The notes: a model not told the origin generated them from the letters alone. Positions 33,789 to 42,831 are shown, numbered from the stretch's first letter. The stretch: 54,207 bases of DNA from Lachnospiraceae bacterium (GCA_022788085.1 JALEWA010000044.1:1-54207), one strand, 5' to 3'. Numbers and translations: made by a program.

Positions 33789-35288
33789 TTATAATTGATA
33801 AATCTCTGTATATTTCTCTGTAAAATAGCGAATCAAAGGCTCTGCGCTTACTTCCTTACCACATACTGCCTTGATGACTTCTTTTGGAGTACGGGTACTT
33901 CCGTATTGGTGAATCTTTTCCCCAAGCCATTTCGTAATCTCTTTGATTCTTCCATCTTTCAGGATATCATCGATACTTCCAAGCTCTTCTTCTATCTTAT
34001 CAAGAAACATGCCATCGTAAATGCTTCCCAATAAATAAGATGGAAAATAACCAAAGGAACCACCTGACCAGTGCGTATCCTGTAAAATACCCTGTGCATC
34101 ATTTTTGGGTGTAATCTGTAAGTATTCCTGCATCTTTGCATTCCAAAGGTCAGGAAGCTCATCGACTGACACATGGTCACGAAAGATTGCCTTTTCTATC
34201 TCATAACGGATAATAATGTGAAGGCAGTAAGTCACCTCGTCAGCATCCACACGGATGAAGCTGTTGCGCACATGATTGATTTCCTGATAAAACTCTTCTA
34301 GTGAAATCGCCTGAAACTGTGGTAAAAGTGCTCCTAACTTCTCATAGATTGGGAGCCAGAAGTTCTTATTCCTTCCAAGAATATTCTCGTAAAAGCGTGA
34401 CTGGCTCTCATGAATTCCCATATAGCAACAGCTTCCTGCCACTGTTCCATCGTAATCAGGATTGACCTGCTGTTCAAAAATAGCATGACCTCCCTCATGA
34501 ATGGCAGAAAACATAGCACTGAGTGCATCCTTTTCATAATAGTGGTTCGTGATTCGTGCATCCCTGGAAGAAAAATTCATGGTAAAGGGATGCTCTGTTT
34601 CTCCTACCGTTCCCTTATCCCAATCAAAACCAATATAATCAAGCAAAAGCTTTTGTACCTTTTTCTGCGCCTCTATATCATAGTTTCCCTTAAATTTAGA
34701 GCTATCCGGCTGCTTTGCGGAAAGAATTCTTTTTACAAGCGGAACAAGCTCCTTTTTCAAGTCATCAAAAAGCTTGTCCATGGTCTCTGAGTCCATCCCC
34801 TCTTCATATTGGTCAAGAAGCACATCATATATCTCCTTACCCGGATCGGTATATTCAGCCATTTTCCTTGTCATTTCTATCATCTTCTCAAGATGTGGGG
34901 CAAAAATACTGTAATCGCTTGCATTCTTAGCTTCCTTCCATGCATTTTCGGACTCTGCCTTTGCCATTACATAGCTCTCATAGAAATCAGCCGGAATACG
35001 CTTACTCTTATCCAAATCCCGCTTCATACGTGTTACGATGAATTTCCACATATCATCCAATGTCTCAAATTCTTGCGGCATTTCCAATTCGTCAAGCATA
35101 GCACTTAGTTCTTCGGAAGTGGACATTTTAAACTGTTCTGTTGAGAAATAAGTCAATGCATCTGCATGTCCCTCAAACCCAAGCTTTGGCGTATTGGTCT
35201 CCATATCCCACATCAGAAGTTCTATTACATGGTTATATTGATTCATCTTCTTCAAATATATCTGTAAATTCTCTAATACATTACTCAT
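33789..35288 (-). CDS. Metallocarboxypeptidase, M32 family
   Basis: A 499-residue zinc carboxypeptidase of the M32 (Taq/Pfu carboxypeptidase) family. The zinc-binding HEXXH motif is AIHEGGHAIFEQ (near residue 265), followed by the family GIHESQSRFYEN motif containing the third ligand region. It trims C-terminal residues from peptides in the cytoplasm. The ATG at 35288 follows AAAGGAGAG; a TTG codon directly before it is ignored. Confidence 0.95.
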   Translation of the reverse strand: MSNVLENLQIYLKKMNQYNHVIELLMWDMETNTPKLGFEGHADALTYFSTEQFKMSTSEELSAMLDELEMPQEFETLDDMWKFIVTRMKRDLDKSKRIPADFYESYVMAKAESENAWKEAKNASDYSIFAPHLEKMIEMTRKMAEYTDPGKEIYDVLLDQYEEGMDSETMDKLFDDLKKELVPLVKRILSAKQPDSSKFKGNYDIEAQKKVQKLLLDYIGFDWDKGTVGETEHPFTMNFSSRDARITNHYYEKDALSAMFSAIHEGGHAIFEQQVNPDYDGTVAGSCCYMGIHESQSRFYENILGRNKNFWLPIYEKLGALLPQFQAISLEEFYQEINHVRNSFIRVDADEVTYCLHIIIRYEIEKAIFRDHVSVDELPDLWNAKMQEYLQITPKNDAQGILQDTHWSGGSFGYFPSYLLGSIYDGMFLDKIEEELGSIDDILKDGRIKEITKWLGEKIHQYGSTRTPKEVIKAVCGKEVSAEPLIRYFTEKYTEIYQL

Positions 35289-35332
35289 CAATACTCTCTC
35301 CTTTAATTGAATCTATTCACACACTATAAAAC

Positions 35333-35361
35333 AGTATATATTTTCCACATCCTAAACGCAA
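35333..35361 (-). promoter_or_regulatory. Probable promoter of the M32 carboxypeptidase gene
   Basis: TTGCGT (35361-35356), 17 bases, TATACT (35338-35333), directly after the rubrerythrin terminator. Confidence 0.6.
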
Positions 35362-35401
35362 GAAAAAAAGCCTTGCCAGAAGCACTTTCCAACAAGACTT
35401 T
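35362..35401 (-). terminator. Terminator of the rubrerythrin gene
   Basis: On the minus strand AGTCTTG pairs with CAAGGCT (one G-U), with further internal pairing, and is followed by TTTTTTT. Confidence 0.8.
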
Positions 35402-35450
35402 CATTACTGTTCACTCCGTTCCCGTAATGACTTTCTATTGTTTTACTTTA

Positions 35451-36002
35451 TTAGTAATTCTCATTTCTTACTTCGAAATAGCTCTGTGGATGATTACATA
35501 CAGGGCAGACCTCAGGTGCCTTTGTTCCTACTACAACATGACCACAGTTGCGACACTCCCACATAGTAACACCACTCTTCTCAAATACCTGCATAGCCTC
35601 TACATTATGTAAAAGTGCTCTGTATCTCTCTTCATGAAGCTTCTCGATTGCACCAACACCTCTAAACTGCTTAGCAAGCTCAGGGAAGCCCTCTTCTTCT
35701 GCATCCTTTGCCATACGCTCATACATGTCTGTCCATTCTGCATTCTCTCCTTCTGCAGCATGAAGAAGATTCTCTGCAGTGTCCCCTAACTCACCTAAGG
35801 CCTTGAACCAAAGCTTTGCATGTTCCTTCTCATTCTCTGCTGTCTTAAGGAATAATGCTGCAATCTGCTCATAGCCTGCTTTCTTTGCTACAGAAGCAAA
35901 ATATGTGTATTTATTTCTTGCCTGGGATTCTCCTGCAAATGCCTCCCAAAGATTCTTTTCTGTTTTTGTCCCTGCATATGGGTTCTTATTTGTCTGACTC
36001 AT
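35451..36002 (-). CDS. Rubrerythrin
   Basis: A 183-residue non-haem iron protein that reduces hydrogen peroxide in anaerobes. The N-terminal ferritin-like four-helix domain holds the di-iron ligands ([12 protein letters not shown] and [10 protein letters not shown]), and the C-terminal rubredoxin-like domain has two Cys pairs (CRNCG and CPVC). AAAGGAGG precedes the ATG. It is monocistronic between its own promoter and terminator and signals an anaerobic host with oxidative defence. Confidence 0.97.
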   Translation of the reverse strand: MSQTNKNPYAGTKTEKNLWEAFAGESQARNKYTYFASVAKKAGYEQIAALFLKTAENEKEHAKLWFKALGELGDTAENLLHAAEGENAEWTDMYERMAKDAEEEGFPELAKQFRGVGAIEKLHEERYRALLHNVEAMQVFEKSGVTMWECRNCGHVVVGTKAPEVCPVCNHPQSYFEVRNENY

Positions 36003-36057
36003 TATGTATTCCTCCTTTTATTTTTGCTCATTAAAAATAGTAATTATTATTGTTTTT

Positions 36058-36085
36058 ATTATATCACAATTTTTTATTTATGCAA
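36058..36085 (-). promoter_or_regulatory. Promoter of the rubrerythrin gene
   Basis: TTGCAT (36085-36080), a 16-base spacer and TATAAT (36063-36058) on the minus strand. I looked for a PerR box in the leader and could not support one. Confidence 0.65.
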
Positions 36086-36106
36086 GAGAAGAGTTTTTTC
36101 ATCATA

Positions 36107-36135
36107 AATAATAGGACAGCGCAAGCTGTCCTATT
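36107..36135. terminator. Strong hairpin after the small Rpn-like gene
   Basis: Perfect 11-bp arms AATAGGACAGC and GCTGTCCTATT around GCAA. The T-run following it on the minus strand (ATTATTTATG) is imperfect. Confidence 0.6.
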
Positions 36136-36157
36136 TGTCAATTCTTTGCAAATTAAA

Positions 36158-36382
36158 TTATATAGTAGCCTTTAACTGCTTGTTTAACTCTTCAATCATA
36201 GTCCTAGGTATGTCAGGCATAGATGTAGCAATCAAGTCAACTGACGCACCATTTTTTAACAAACTAACAATAATATCTATCTTAGCTTCTCTTATCTTTT
36301 CTTTTGCATAATCTTCAACTAATTGACACATTTTACCTACCTCCTTTGCCTCCCCGAAAGGATTGTTGGCATCGAAATTCAT
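36158..36382 (-). pseudogene. Small ORF resembling the C terminus of an Rpn/PDDEXK_2-type nuclease
   Basis: About 74 residues. The segment MCQLVEDYAKEKIREAKID followed by a short helix-turn-helix-like tail resembles the C-terminal end of Rpn (recombination-promoting nuclease/transposase) proteins, but the catalytic PD-(D/E)xK part is absent. No Shine-Dalgarno sequence precedes the ATG, and its fifth codons (Phe-Asp-Ala) overlap the terminal TCGATG block of the repeat array. I therefore treat it as a probable remnant; it could be a short functional protein. Confidence 0.45.
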
Positions 36383-36588
36383 CACGCATATCTATATCGA
36401 TGTTATTTTTATTCTTATTAAAGAGGTATTGCATCGAAAAAACTATTATAAGTGGATATCGGTGTCATTTTCTTCATTTTTTAGAAAAATCAACACCGAA
36501 ATAATGCATTTATATAAATTCCGATGCTGATAATTGAAAAAATGGGGTTTTTGAGCATCGAAAAATTTAATACGGGCTATTTCCGATG
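36370..36588 (-). repeat. Phased CATCGA/TCGATG array, copy B
   Basis: Blocks on the plus strand: CATCGA 36370, TCGATG 36397, CATCGA 36432, TCGGTG 36459, CACCGA 36494, CCGATG 36521, CATCGA 36556, CCGATG 36583. Spacing is 27, 35, 27, 35, 27, 35, 27. Its reverse complement aligns with copy A over the full length. In the central hairpin both arms changed together (TCGATGC/GCATCGA in A, TCGGTGT/ACACCGA in B), so pairing is kept. This array fills most of the gene-free stretch between the small ORF and tRNA-Leu. Confidence 0.85.
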
Positions 36589-36631
36589 TAATACAGACTT
36601 TTCCGCTTCTATTTTAGCAGTATCGAGAACA

Positions 36632-36676
36632 TAAAAAAAGATGGGAAACCCTGCAAATTTCAAGGTCTCCCACTCT
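36632..36676 (-). terminator. Terminator of tRNA-Leu
   Basis: On the minus strand GTGGGAGACC pairs imperfectly with GGTTTCCCAT, with the stem continuing inwards, followed by seven T. Confidence 0.85.
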
Positions 36677-36687
36677 TTTTCATTCCT

Positions 36688-36766
36688 GCGGATAACAGGA
36701 GTTGAACCTGCACGGTCGCCCGCCAGAACCTAAATCTGGTGCGTCTGCCAATTCCGCCATATCCGC
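36688..36766 (-). tRNA. tRNA-Leu (anticodon TAG)
   Basis: Acceptor GCGGATA pairs with TATCCGC; anticodon stem CCAGA/TCTGG encloses TTTAGGT, giving anticodon TAG; a long variable arm (CGG-GCGA-CCG) is as expected for a class II tRNA. The 3' CCA is not encoded. Confidence 0.95.
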
Positions 36767-36802
36767 TTACCCACGTTTCGTTCTCACGCAACGTGCTCAA
36801 TT

Positions 36803-36831
36803 ATCATATCAAATACAATAATAAATGTCAA
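36803..36831 (-). promoter_or_regulatory. Sigma-A promoter of tRNA-Leu
   Basis: TTGACA (36831-36826), 17 bases, TATGAT (36808-36803) on the minus strand, starting just outside the MATE stop codon. Confidence 0.8.
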
Positions 36832-36839
36832 TCCTTTTT

Positions 36840-38222
36840 TCACTTTCCTTCATCCGGTATCTTGCTGATAACCTTCCTGTATATCGCAATCAGGAAGAAT
36901 GTAGATACCATAAATGACATAATCTCTGCAATCGGGAAAGACCACCATACTGCGTGCAGGCCGCCAAGCTTTGCTAAGATATATGCTGCCGGAAGAAGCA
37001 CTACAAGCTGCCTTGCAACAGATACTACCAGACTATATACACCATTTCCCAATGCCTGGAATACTGAACCTGCAATAATGCAATACCATGCAACCAGGAA
37101 GTGGATTCCAATTGTTCGTAATGCCGGTACACCAATCGCTATCATATCCTCAGAGGCATCAAACAGTCCAAGCAGTGTTGCAGGAGCACACTCAAATACA
37201 AGGAAGCCTAAAAACAGCAAAAGGAATGCATATCCCATGCTTAGCTTGATTGTCTTTACAAGACGTTTTCTCTTACCAGCCCCATAATTGAATGCTACAA
37301 TAGGAACCATACCATTATTCAATCCGAATACCGGCATAAAAAAGAAGCTCTGGAGCTTGAAATAGACTCCGAACACAGCCGCTGCAGTGGAAGAGAATCC
37401 AATCAGTATCAGATTCATTCCATATGTCATAATAGAACCGATAGACTGCATGATAATCGATGGAAGACCTACCTTATAAATTCTTCCGATTGTACCACCA
37501 TCCGGACGAAATCCCTTTATAGAAAAAGTAATCTCATGATTCTTTCTGATATTGAAGTAAATGGAAAACGCACCACCTATAATCTGACCGATTACTGTTG
37601 CAAGTGCCGCACCTGCAACACCCATTTTAGGCATACCACATAATCCAAAGATAAGAATCGGGTCAAGAATGATATTAGTGACAGCGCCAAACACCTGTGA
37701 AATCATACTGTACACAGTAAGCCCTGTCGCCTGGAGAAGCTTTTCTCCGATTAGCTGTGCATATAATCCAAAAGAGCCTATGCACACAATAGAAAGATAC
37801 TCTACTCCCATAACGAGAATCTCCGCATCCTCTGCCTTCACCTGACTGGCATAAAAAGGTCTTACTGCCACAATTCCTATGATAAGAAAAACAAGATAGC
37901 ATAGAACTGCAAGAAAGCTGCCATTCATTGCTGTCTTATTGACCTGTTTATAGTTTTTCTCCCCAAGCTGCTTTGCTAACAGTGCATTGATACCAACACC
38001 CGTTCCTGTTCCAAGGGCAATCATAAGTGTCTGTATCGGGAACGCAAGTGATACTGCTGTCAGCGCATTCTCACTCACTCTTGATACGAAAATACTATCT
38101 ACGATATTGTATAACGCCTGCACCAACATGGAAAGCATCATAGGAAGCGACATATTAAGCAGTAATTTATTGACGGGCATTACGCCCATTTTGTTTTCCT
38201 GTATATTTTGTTCCTGATTCAC
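36840..38222 (-). CDS. MATE family efflux transporter
   Basis: A 460-residue multidrug/toxin extrusion-type exporter with 12 expected membrane segments. The opening LLLNMSLPMMLSMLVQALYNIVDSIFV region and the halfway repeat (IGLPSIIMQSIGSIMTYGMN-like) are typical of the DinF/NorM-related group. Start codon is GTG, 5 bases after AGGAGG. The substrate is not evident. A 42-bp palindromic element shared with the Ca2+/Na+ antiporter region lies in its leader. Confidence 0.93.
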   Translation of the reverse strand: MNQEQNIQENKMGVMPVNKLLLNMSLPMMLSMLVQALYNIVDSIFVSRVSENALTAVSLAFPIQTLMIALGTGTGVGINALLAKQLGEKNYKQVNKTAMNGSFLAVLCYLVFLIIGIVAVRPFYASQVKAEDAEILVMGVEYLSIVCIGSFGLYAQLIGEKLLQATGLTVYSMISQVFGAVTNIILDPILIFGLCGMPKMGVAGAALATVIGQIIGGAFSIYFNIRKNHEITFSIKGFRPDGGTIGRIYKVGLPSIIMQSIGSIMTYGMNLILIGFSSTAAAVFGVYFKLQSFFFMPVFGLNNGMVPIVAFNYGAGKRKRLVKTIKLSMGYAFLLLFLGFLVFECAPATLLGLFDASEDMIAIGVPALRTIGIHFLVAWYCIIAGSVFQALGNGVYSLVVSVARQLVVLLPAAYILAKLGGLHAVWWSFPIAEIMSFMVSTFFLIAIYRKVISKIPDEGK

Positions 38223-38243
38223 GTTTTCCTCCTGTTCTCAATA

Positions 38244-38285
38244 TGTACTCTTGGAATCTTCTGCATATGGATTTCTGAGAGTACA
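38244..38285 (-). repeat. 42-bp shared element, copy 2 (upstream of MATE gene)
   Basis: Inverted ends TGTACTCT and AGAGTACA frame an imperfect palindrome. Positions 38265-38285 are the exact reverse complement of 25908-25928. Confidence 0.7.
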
Positions 38286-38347
38286 TCAATCTAATCCTGT
38301 TCATACACTAATATACACACAATTGCATATCTTATCATACTGTAAGG

Positions 38348-38386
38348 CAAAAAACAAGCCTGTGTTCTTTTGGGAATACAGGCTTG
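38348..38386 (-). terminator. Terminator of the lysC operon
   Basis: On the minus strand CAAGCCTGT pairs perfectly with ACAGGCTTG and is followed by TTTTTTG. Confidence 0.92.
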
Positions 38387-38393
38387 ACCTTCA

Positions 38394-39713
38394 TTAGATT
38401 CGTGTCTCAACAAATATTGCATAGATTGCCTGAATGGCAGTCTCAAAATCTTCATTGGAAACACCGATAATAATATTTAACTCACTGGAACCCTGGTCAA
38501 TCATACGAACGTTAACATTCGCATGTGCAAGTGCAGCAAAGATTCTTCCGGCAGTACCTCTTGTTGCCTTCATACCACGACCTACTACTGCAATCAAAGC
38601 AAGGTCTGACTGAATATCAATGTGATCAGGGTTAACTGCTTTGTTGATACCGGAAAGTACATTCTGCTCCTTCTCTTCAAATTCTGACTGATGAACCATA
38701 ACACTTAAGGTATCAATACCGGATGGCATATGCTCGAAGGAAATGCCATACTCTTCAAATACCTGAAGAACCTTACGGCCAAAACCTACCTCAGAGTTCA
38801 TCTGGTCTTTTTCGATGTTAATGGAAGCAAAGCCCTTCTTACCAGCAATACCGGTAATCGTGTATTTTGATTTCTGGCAGGTATGACCTACAATCCATGT
38901 ACCTGCATCCTCCGGTGCATTTGTATTCTTGATGTTGATTGGAATTCCTTCCTTTCTGACAGGGAAGATCGCATCTTCATGAAGTACAGTAGCACCCATG
39001 TAAGAAAGCTCACGAAGCTCGCTGTAAGTGATCATATCAATTCCTTCGGGATGATCGATAATACGTGGATCTGCAACAAGGAAGCCTGATACATCTGTCC
39101 AGTTCTCATAAACGTCAGCCTGAACAGCCTTTGCTACGATAGAACCTGTAATATCGGAACCGCCTCTTGAGAAGGTCTGAACCGTTCCGTCACCCATTGC
39201 TCCATAGAATCCCGGAATAACAGCTCTTTCTACATTCTCAAGTCTCTTTGCCAAAAGCTTATTGGTCAGTTCTGCATCAAAGACACCAGCTTCGTTAAAA
39301 CGGATTGCCTCTGCCGGATCAACAAATTCATAGCCTAAATAATTTGCCATGATAATGCCGTTTAAGTACTCTCCACGACTTGCCGCATAATGGCTTCCTG
39401 CCTTTTTCTTGAAATTATCAATAATCTTGTCAAATTCCGGTGTTAAATCAAGGTCTAATCCCAATCCATCAATGATTTCCTGATATCTTTCCTCAATCTT
39501 GGCAATTGCTGCCGTAAAATCATGATCTTTCTCTGCCAGATCATAACACCCATACAGCATATCCGTTACCTTTGTATCATTACTGAAACGCTTACCCGGT
39601 GCAGATGGAACAACAAACTTTCTGTCTGCATCAGCATGGATAATATCTCCAACCTTCATAAACTGCTCTGCACTTGCTAAGGAACTTCCACCAAATTTTA
39701 CTACCTTTTTCAT
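38394..39713 (-). CDS. lysC: Aspartate kinase
   Basis: About 439 residues. The kinase domain opens with VVKFGGSSLAS and contains FSRGGSDITGSIVA; the C-terminal part holds two ACT domains (around 300-439) that usually mediate feedback by lysine or threonine. It phosphorylates aspartate, the first step to Lys, Thr and Met. The ATG at 39713 is used because the GAAAGG ribosome-binding site is too close to the ATG at 39722. Last gene of the aspartate-family operon. Confidence 0.97.
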   Translation of the reverse strand: MKKVVKFGGSSLASAEQFMKVGDIIHADADRKFVVPSAPGKRFSNDTKVTDMLYGCYDLAEKDHDFTAAIAKIEERYQEIIDGLGLDLDLTPEFDKIIDNFKKKAGSHYAASRGEYLNGIIMANYLGYEFVDPAEAIRFNEAGVFDAELTNKLLAKRLENVERAVIPGFYGAMGDGTVQTFSRGGSDITGSIVAKAVQADVYENWTDVSGFLVADPRIIDHPEGIDMITYSELRELSYMGATVLHEDAIFPVRKEGIPINIKNTNAPEDAGTWIVGHTCQKSKYTITGIAGKKGFASINIEKDQMNSEVGFGRKVLQVFEEYGISFEHMPSGIDTLSVMVHQSEFEEKEQNVLSGINKAVNPDHIDIQSDLALIAVVGRGMKATRGTAGRIFAALAHANVNVRMIDQGSSELNIIIGVSNEDFETAIQAIYAIFVETRI

Positions 39714-39777
39714 GTATTCCATTACCTTTCTTTCTATATAGATTATGCCTTATATAAGAATGTGCGCCAAAAACCTT

Positions 39778-40980
39778 TTAAACTTCAAAAAGCTTATCAA
39801 TCAGCTTATGGCCTTCTGCCACATAATTTCCGCTTGCAGCACCTTCCTGTTCATTATAATTCCAAGTCTTATTCTGCTCATCTGTACTGTCATAGAGCAT
39901 GTATGGAACTTCCTTATTTGTATGGGTTCTTACGCGGATCGGTGTTGGATGATCCGGCAGAACCAGCATCCTGAAGTCTACATTCTGTTCCTTAAGCTTG
40001 CTCTCTAATGGTCCAATGACTCTCTGATCAAGATACTCAATTGCCTTAACTTTCTTCTCAACACTTCCCTGATGTCCCATCTCGTCAGGAGCTTCTACAT
40101 GTACATAAACGAAATCATAAGCTTCCTTAGTCAGAGCATCTACTGCTGCCTGCATCTTGCCTTCATAGTTTGTATGTAAGCCGCCATTAGCACCTTCTAC
40201 ATCAGCAACGCTCATATAAGCGCCAACAGCGATACCCTTAAGTAAGTCTACCGCTGAAATCATTTTGCCCTTCTTTCCTGTCTTCTCTTCAAAAGAGGAA
40301 AGCATCGGCTTTGTTCCTGCGCCCCAGAACCAGCAACAGTTTGCCGGATTCAGTCCCTGCTTCTTACGCTCTATATTTAAAGGATGATCCTTTAAAATCT
40401 CATAGCTTCTCTTCATCATATAACGAAGTGTTTCATCCTGTGGAAGATTTGGCCCAATGACCTGACCAAGTACATCATGAGGCTGTACTAAATCAATCAC
40501 TTCCCCCTTATCCCAGATCAGACAATGGCGATAGCTTGTTCCTACATAAAAATGATAAGTTTCATTCTCAAGCTCTTTTCTTACTGCCTCCACAAGTACT
40601 GCGCAATCCTCTGTACTGATTTCACCGGAGCTGTGATCAATGATTGTCTTCTCTTCAAACGGAACATCATCATCAGAAATGGTAACAATATTACATCTGA
40701 GTGCTACATCTGTATCCTTCATGGGAACACCGATGCTCAATGCCTCCAATGGAGAACGTCCTGAATAATATTTCTTCGGATCATAACCTAATACGGAAAG
40801 ATTAGCAGTGTCAGACCCCGGCTTCATTCCGTCCGGTATCGTATGAACAAGTCCTATTTCAGAAAGCTTGCTCAAACGGTCAAGGTTTGGTGTATCAGCA
40901 TACTCCAGCGGAGTTTTGCCACCCAACTGCTCAATTGGTTCGTCTGCCATTCCATCTCCAAGAACAACTACATACTTCAT
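39778..40980 (-). CDS. ApgM-type phosphoglycerate mutase homologue; probable homoserine kinase analogue
   Basis: A 400-residue alkaline-phosphatase-superfamily protein of the archaeal cofactor-independent phosphoglycerate mutase type (COG3635-like): VVLGDGMADEPIEQLGGKTPLEYA, the metal-binding Ser in GSDTANLSVLGYDP, and EAPDEMGHQG plus LPDHPTP ligands. Sequence alone says phosphoglycerate mutase. Placement between hom and lysC, in a window without thrB, supports the earlier comparative-genomics proposal that such members act as homoserine kinases for threonine synthesis. GAGGAGG precedes the ATG. Confidence 0.88.
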   Translation of the reverse strand: MKYVVVLGDGMADEPIEQLGGKTPLEYADTPNLDRLSKLSEIGLVHTIPDGMKPGSDTANLSVLGYDPKKYYSGRSPLEALSIGVPMKDTDVALRCNIVTISDDDVPFEEKTIIDHSSGEISTEDCAVLVEAVRKELENETYHFYVGTSYRHCLIWDKGEVIDLVQPHDVLGQVIGPNLPQDETLRYMMKRSYEILKDHPLNIERKKQGLNPANCCWFWGAGTKPMLSSFEEKTGKKGKMISAVDLLKGIAVGAYMSVADVEGANGGLHTNYEGKMQAAVDALTKEAYDFVYVHVEAPDEMGHQGSVEKKVKAIEYLDQRVIGPLESKLKEQNVDFRMLVLPDHPTPIRVRTHTNKEVPYMLYDSTDEQNKTWNYNEQEGAASGNYVAEGHKLIDKLFEV

Positions 40981-41016
40981 AATTTTTCCTCCTCAGCTCC
41001 TAAGAAGCCCTTTTCA

Positions 41017-42219
41017 TTAGTCCATACGGATCATATTAATTACATTTCCTGCTTTTGCAGCTTTTTCCTTATACTCACTCTCTGTCATCTCTTCTGTGAT
41101 AAAACCGCACTCATCAGCAGATACAGATTCCAGGAATTCTACCTTGCCGAAGTTATTTTCAATCTCAGCCTTATCAGTAGAAGCCACACGAACAAAAAAT
41201 CTTCTGGATGCACTGTCAATTTGGGAAAGCTCAAGCTTCTCTTCCTCCCATACAATACGGATATGCTTTCCAAGATGCTTTGCACAATCAACAACATCTG
41301 CTACAACAGCACTTGCCGTTGCAAGCTTTCCTGCTCCCTTTCCATAATACATAGTATCTGCTACCATATTTCCATGTACAAGAATTGCATTGAATACATT
41401 CTTTACTGCATATAACGGATTCTCAGAGGAAACAACAAATGGGGCTACCATTGCATAGTATTTACCATCCTTATGAACGCTCTTGGCAAATAACTTAATT
41501 GTTGCTCCAAGCTGCTTTACATATTCAAAATCGGCCTTCGAAATTGCTGTAATACCTTCTGTATAAATATCTGCAAAATCTACATTCTTACCATATGCAA
41601 GGGAAGTAAGAATTGCAATCTTTCTTCCAGCATCATAACCACAGATATCAGCCTCCGGATTACGCTCTGCATAGCCCTTTTCCTGAGCACGCTTCAATAC
41701 GGTATCGAAGTCTGCCCCTTCCATTTCCATCTTTGTAAGAATATAATTCGTTGTACCATTTAAGATACCTGTAATTGACTCAATTTCTTCCTGTGCCAAA
41801 GAGGTACACAGTGGTCTGATAATAGGAATACCACCACCAACACTTGCTTCAAAGAGATAGCTGCATTGATTAGCCTCTGCAATCTTAATCAACTCTGCAC
41901 CATGCTTCTCAACAAGCTCCTTATTGGAAGTACATACACTCTTACCATTTTCCAGAGCACGCTTGGTAAAATCATATGCCGGTCTCTCGCCGCCCATTGT
42001 CTCACAAATAATGGAAACCTCCGGATCATTTAAGATTACATCCACATCATGTACTAATACCTTCTCAACCGGATCATTTTCAAAATCACGAAGATCAAGG
42101 ACATATTTTACTTCAAGCTCATTTCCAAGCTTCTTCTGAATTGTTTCATGGTTCTTATTGATTACCTCAAACACACCACTTCCTACTGTGCCATATCCAA
42201 AAATTGCAACTTTAATCAT
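41017..42219 (-). CDS. hom: Homoserine dehydrogenase
   Basis: About 400 residues. The NAD(P)-binding domain opens with IKVAIFGYGTVGSGVFEVI; the catalytic domain contains SVGGGIPIIRPL, ILNGTTNYILTKM and YAERNPEADICGYDAG. It reduces aspartate semialdehyde to homoserine. The C-terminal ACT-like part (from about residue 340) is short and divergent; a separate ACT protein is encoded directly upstream. Start is the ATG at 42219, 8 bases after AAGGAG; an ATG at 42225 abuts the ribosome-binding site. Confidence 0.96.
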   Translation of the reverse strand: MIKVAIFGYGTVGSGVFEVINKNHETIQKKLGNELEVKYVLDLRDFENDPVEKVLVHDVDVILNDPEVSIICETMGGERPAYDFTKRALENGKSVCTSNKELVEKHGAELIKIAEANQCSYLFEASVGGGIPIIRPLCTSLAQEEIESITGILNGTTNYILTKMEMEGADFDTVLKRAQEKGYAERNPEADICGYDAGRKIAILTSLAYGKNVDFADIYTEGITAISKADFEYVKQLGATIKLFAKSVHKDGKYYAMVAPFVVSSENPLYAVKNVFNAILVHGNMVADTMYYGKGAGKLATASAVVADVVDCAKHLGKHIRIVWEEEKLELSQIDSASRRFFVRVASTDKAEIENNFGKVEFLESVSADECGFITEEMTESEYKEKAAKAGNVINMIRMD

Positions 42220-42231
42220 CTTCATCTCTCC

Positions 42232-42675
42232 TTATTCCCTCGCAAGTACTTTTACATTATGTACGCCTTTTTTCTTCTCCATCTCAAGTATCATCTCTGA
42301 AACGTCTCCTGTCGTATCAAGAATCTGAATACTTAAAGATAAAGAAGCAATCCCATTAATCGGAATTGTCTGATGAATCGTCAGGATATTGGCTCTAAAA
42401 TCAGCCACTACCTTAAGCACATCCGATAACAATCCCGGTTCATCGTTCATCTGACAGGAAAGAGTAAGTGTTGTTCCCTGTGCAGAATCATGAAATGGAA
42501 AAATATCATCTTTGTATTTATAGTAAGAGCTTCTGCTTATACCCACCATCTCAACTGCTTCCTGTACAGAAGCTGCTTTTTGAGTCTCAATGAGTCGGTT
42601 AGCTTCTACAACCTTAAGTAATACCTCCGGTAATGCTCTTTGTTTCACAACAAAATATACGGTTGTACCTTCCAT
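42232..42675 (-). CDS. ACT domain protein (UPF0735/PheB-like)
   Basis: A 147-residue protein. An N-terminal helical part (YFVVKQRALPEVLLKVVEAN, followed by an HTH-like VQEAVEMVGISRSSYYKYKD) precedes a C-terminal ACT domain (about 75-145: LSCQMNDEPGLLSDVLKVVADF). Similar small proteins precede hom or pheA in Firmicutes and are thought to sense an amino acid. It is the first gene of the hom-apgM-lysC operon and 12 bases before hom. Confidence 0.88.
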   Translation of the reverse strand: MEGTTVYFVVKQRALPEVLLKVVEANRLIETQKAASVQEAVEMVGISRSSYYKYKDDIFPFHDSAQGTTLTLSCQMNDEPGLLSDVLKVVADFRANILTIHQTIPINGIASLSLSIQILDTTGDVSEMILEMEKKKGVHNVKVLARE

Positions 42676-42765
42676 ATTCGCCCTCCAAAAACATTTATCT
42701 TTTCTGCAAAAACACTTTTTGCTATTTGTTTTTGTATTAAAGACATTTGTGCGCCACTGTGATAC

Positions 42766-42794
42766 ATAATAGCATAACGCACAAAAAAGTGCAA
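42766..42794 (-). promoter_or_regulatory. Possible promoter of the ACT-hom-apgM-lysC operon
   Basis: TTGCAC (42794-42789), 17 bases, TATTAT (42771-42766) on the minus strand. Its -35 box lies inside the stem of the terminator that ends the upstream GGDEF-EAL gene. I saw no T-box or lysine riboswitch in the leader. Confidence 0.5.
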
Positions 42795-42814
42795 CTGTTT
42801 TGTTGCACTTTTTT
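42783..42814 (-). terminator. Terminator of the GGDEF-EAL gene
   Basis: Perfect 13-bp stem AAAAAAGTGCAAC / GTTGCACTTTTTT with a 6-base loop. Confidence 0.9.
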
Positions 42815-42831
42815 CCATACTTTGTATTATT

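Noticed and set aside
36003-36063. PerR box in the rubrerythrin leader
   Set aside because: AT-rich sequence offers partial matches only; no convincing 7-1-7 TTATAAT palindrome.
42676-42831. T-box or lysine riboswitch upstream of the ACT-hom-lysC operon
   Set aside because: The leader is only about 90 bases, with no T-box sequence and no lysine-riboswitch-like folding; only the upstream gene's terminator is present.
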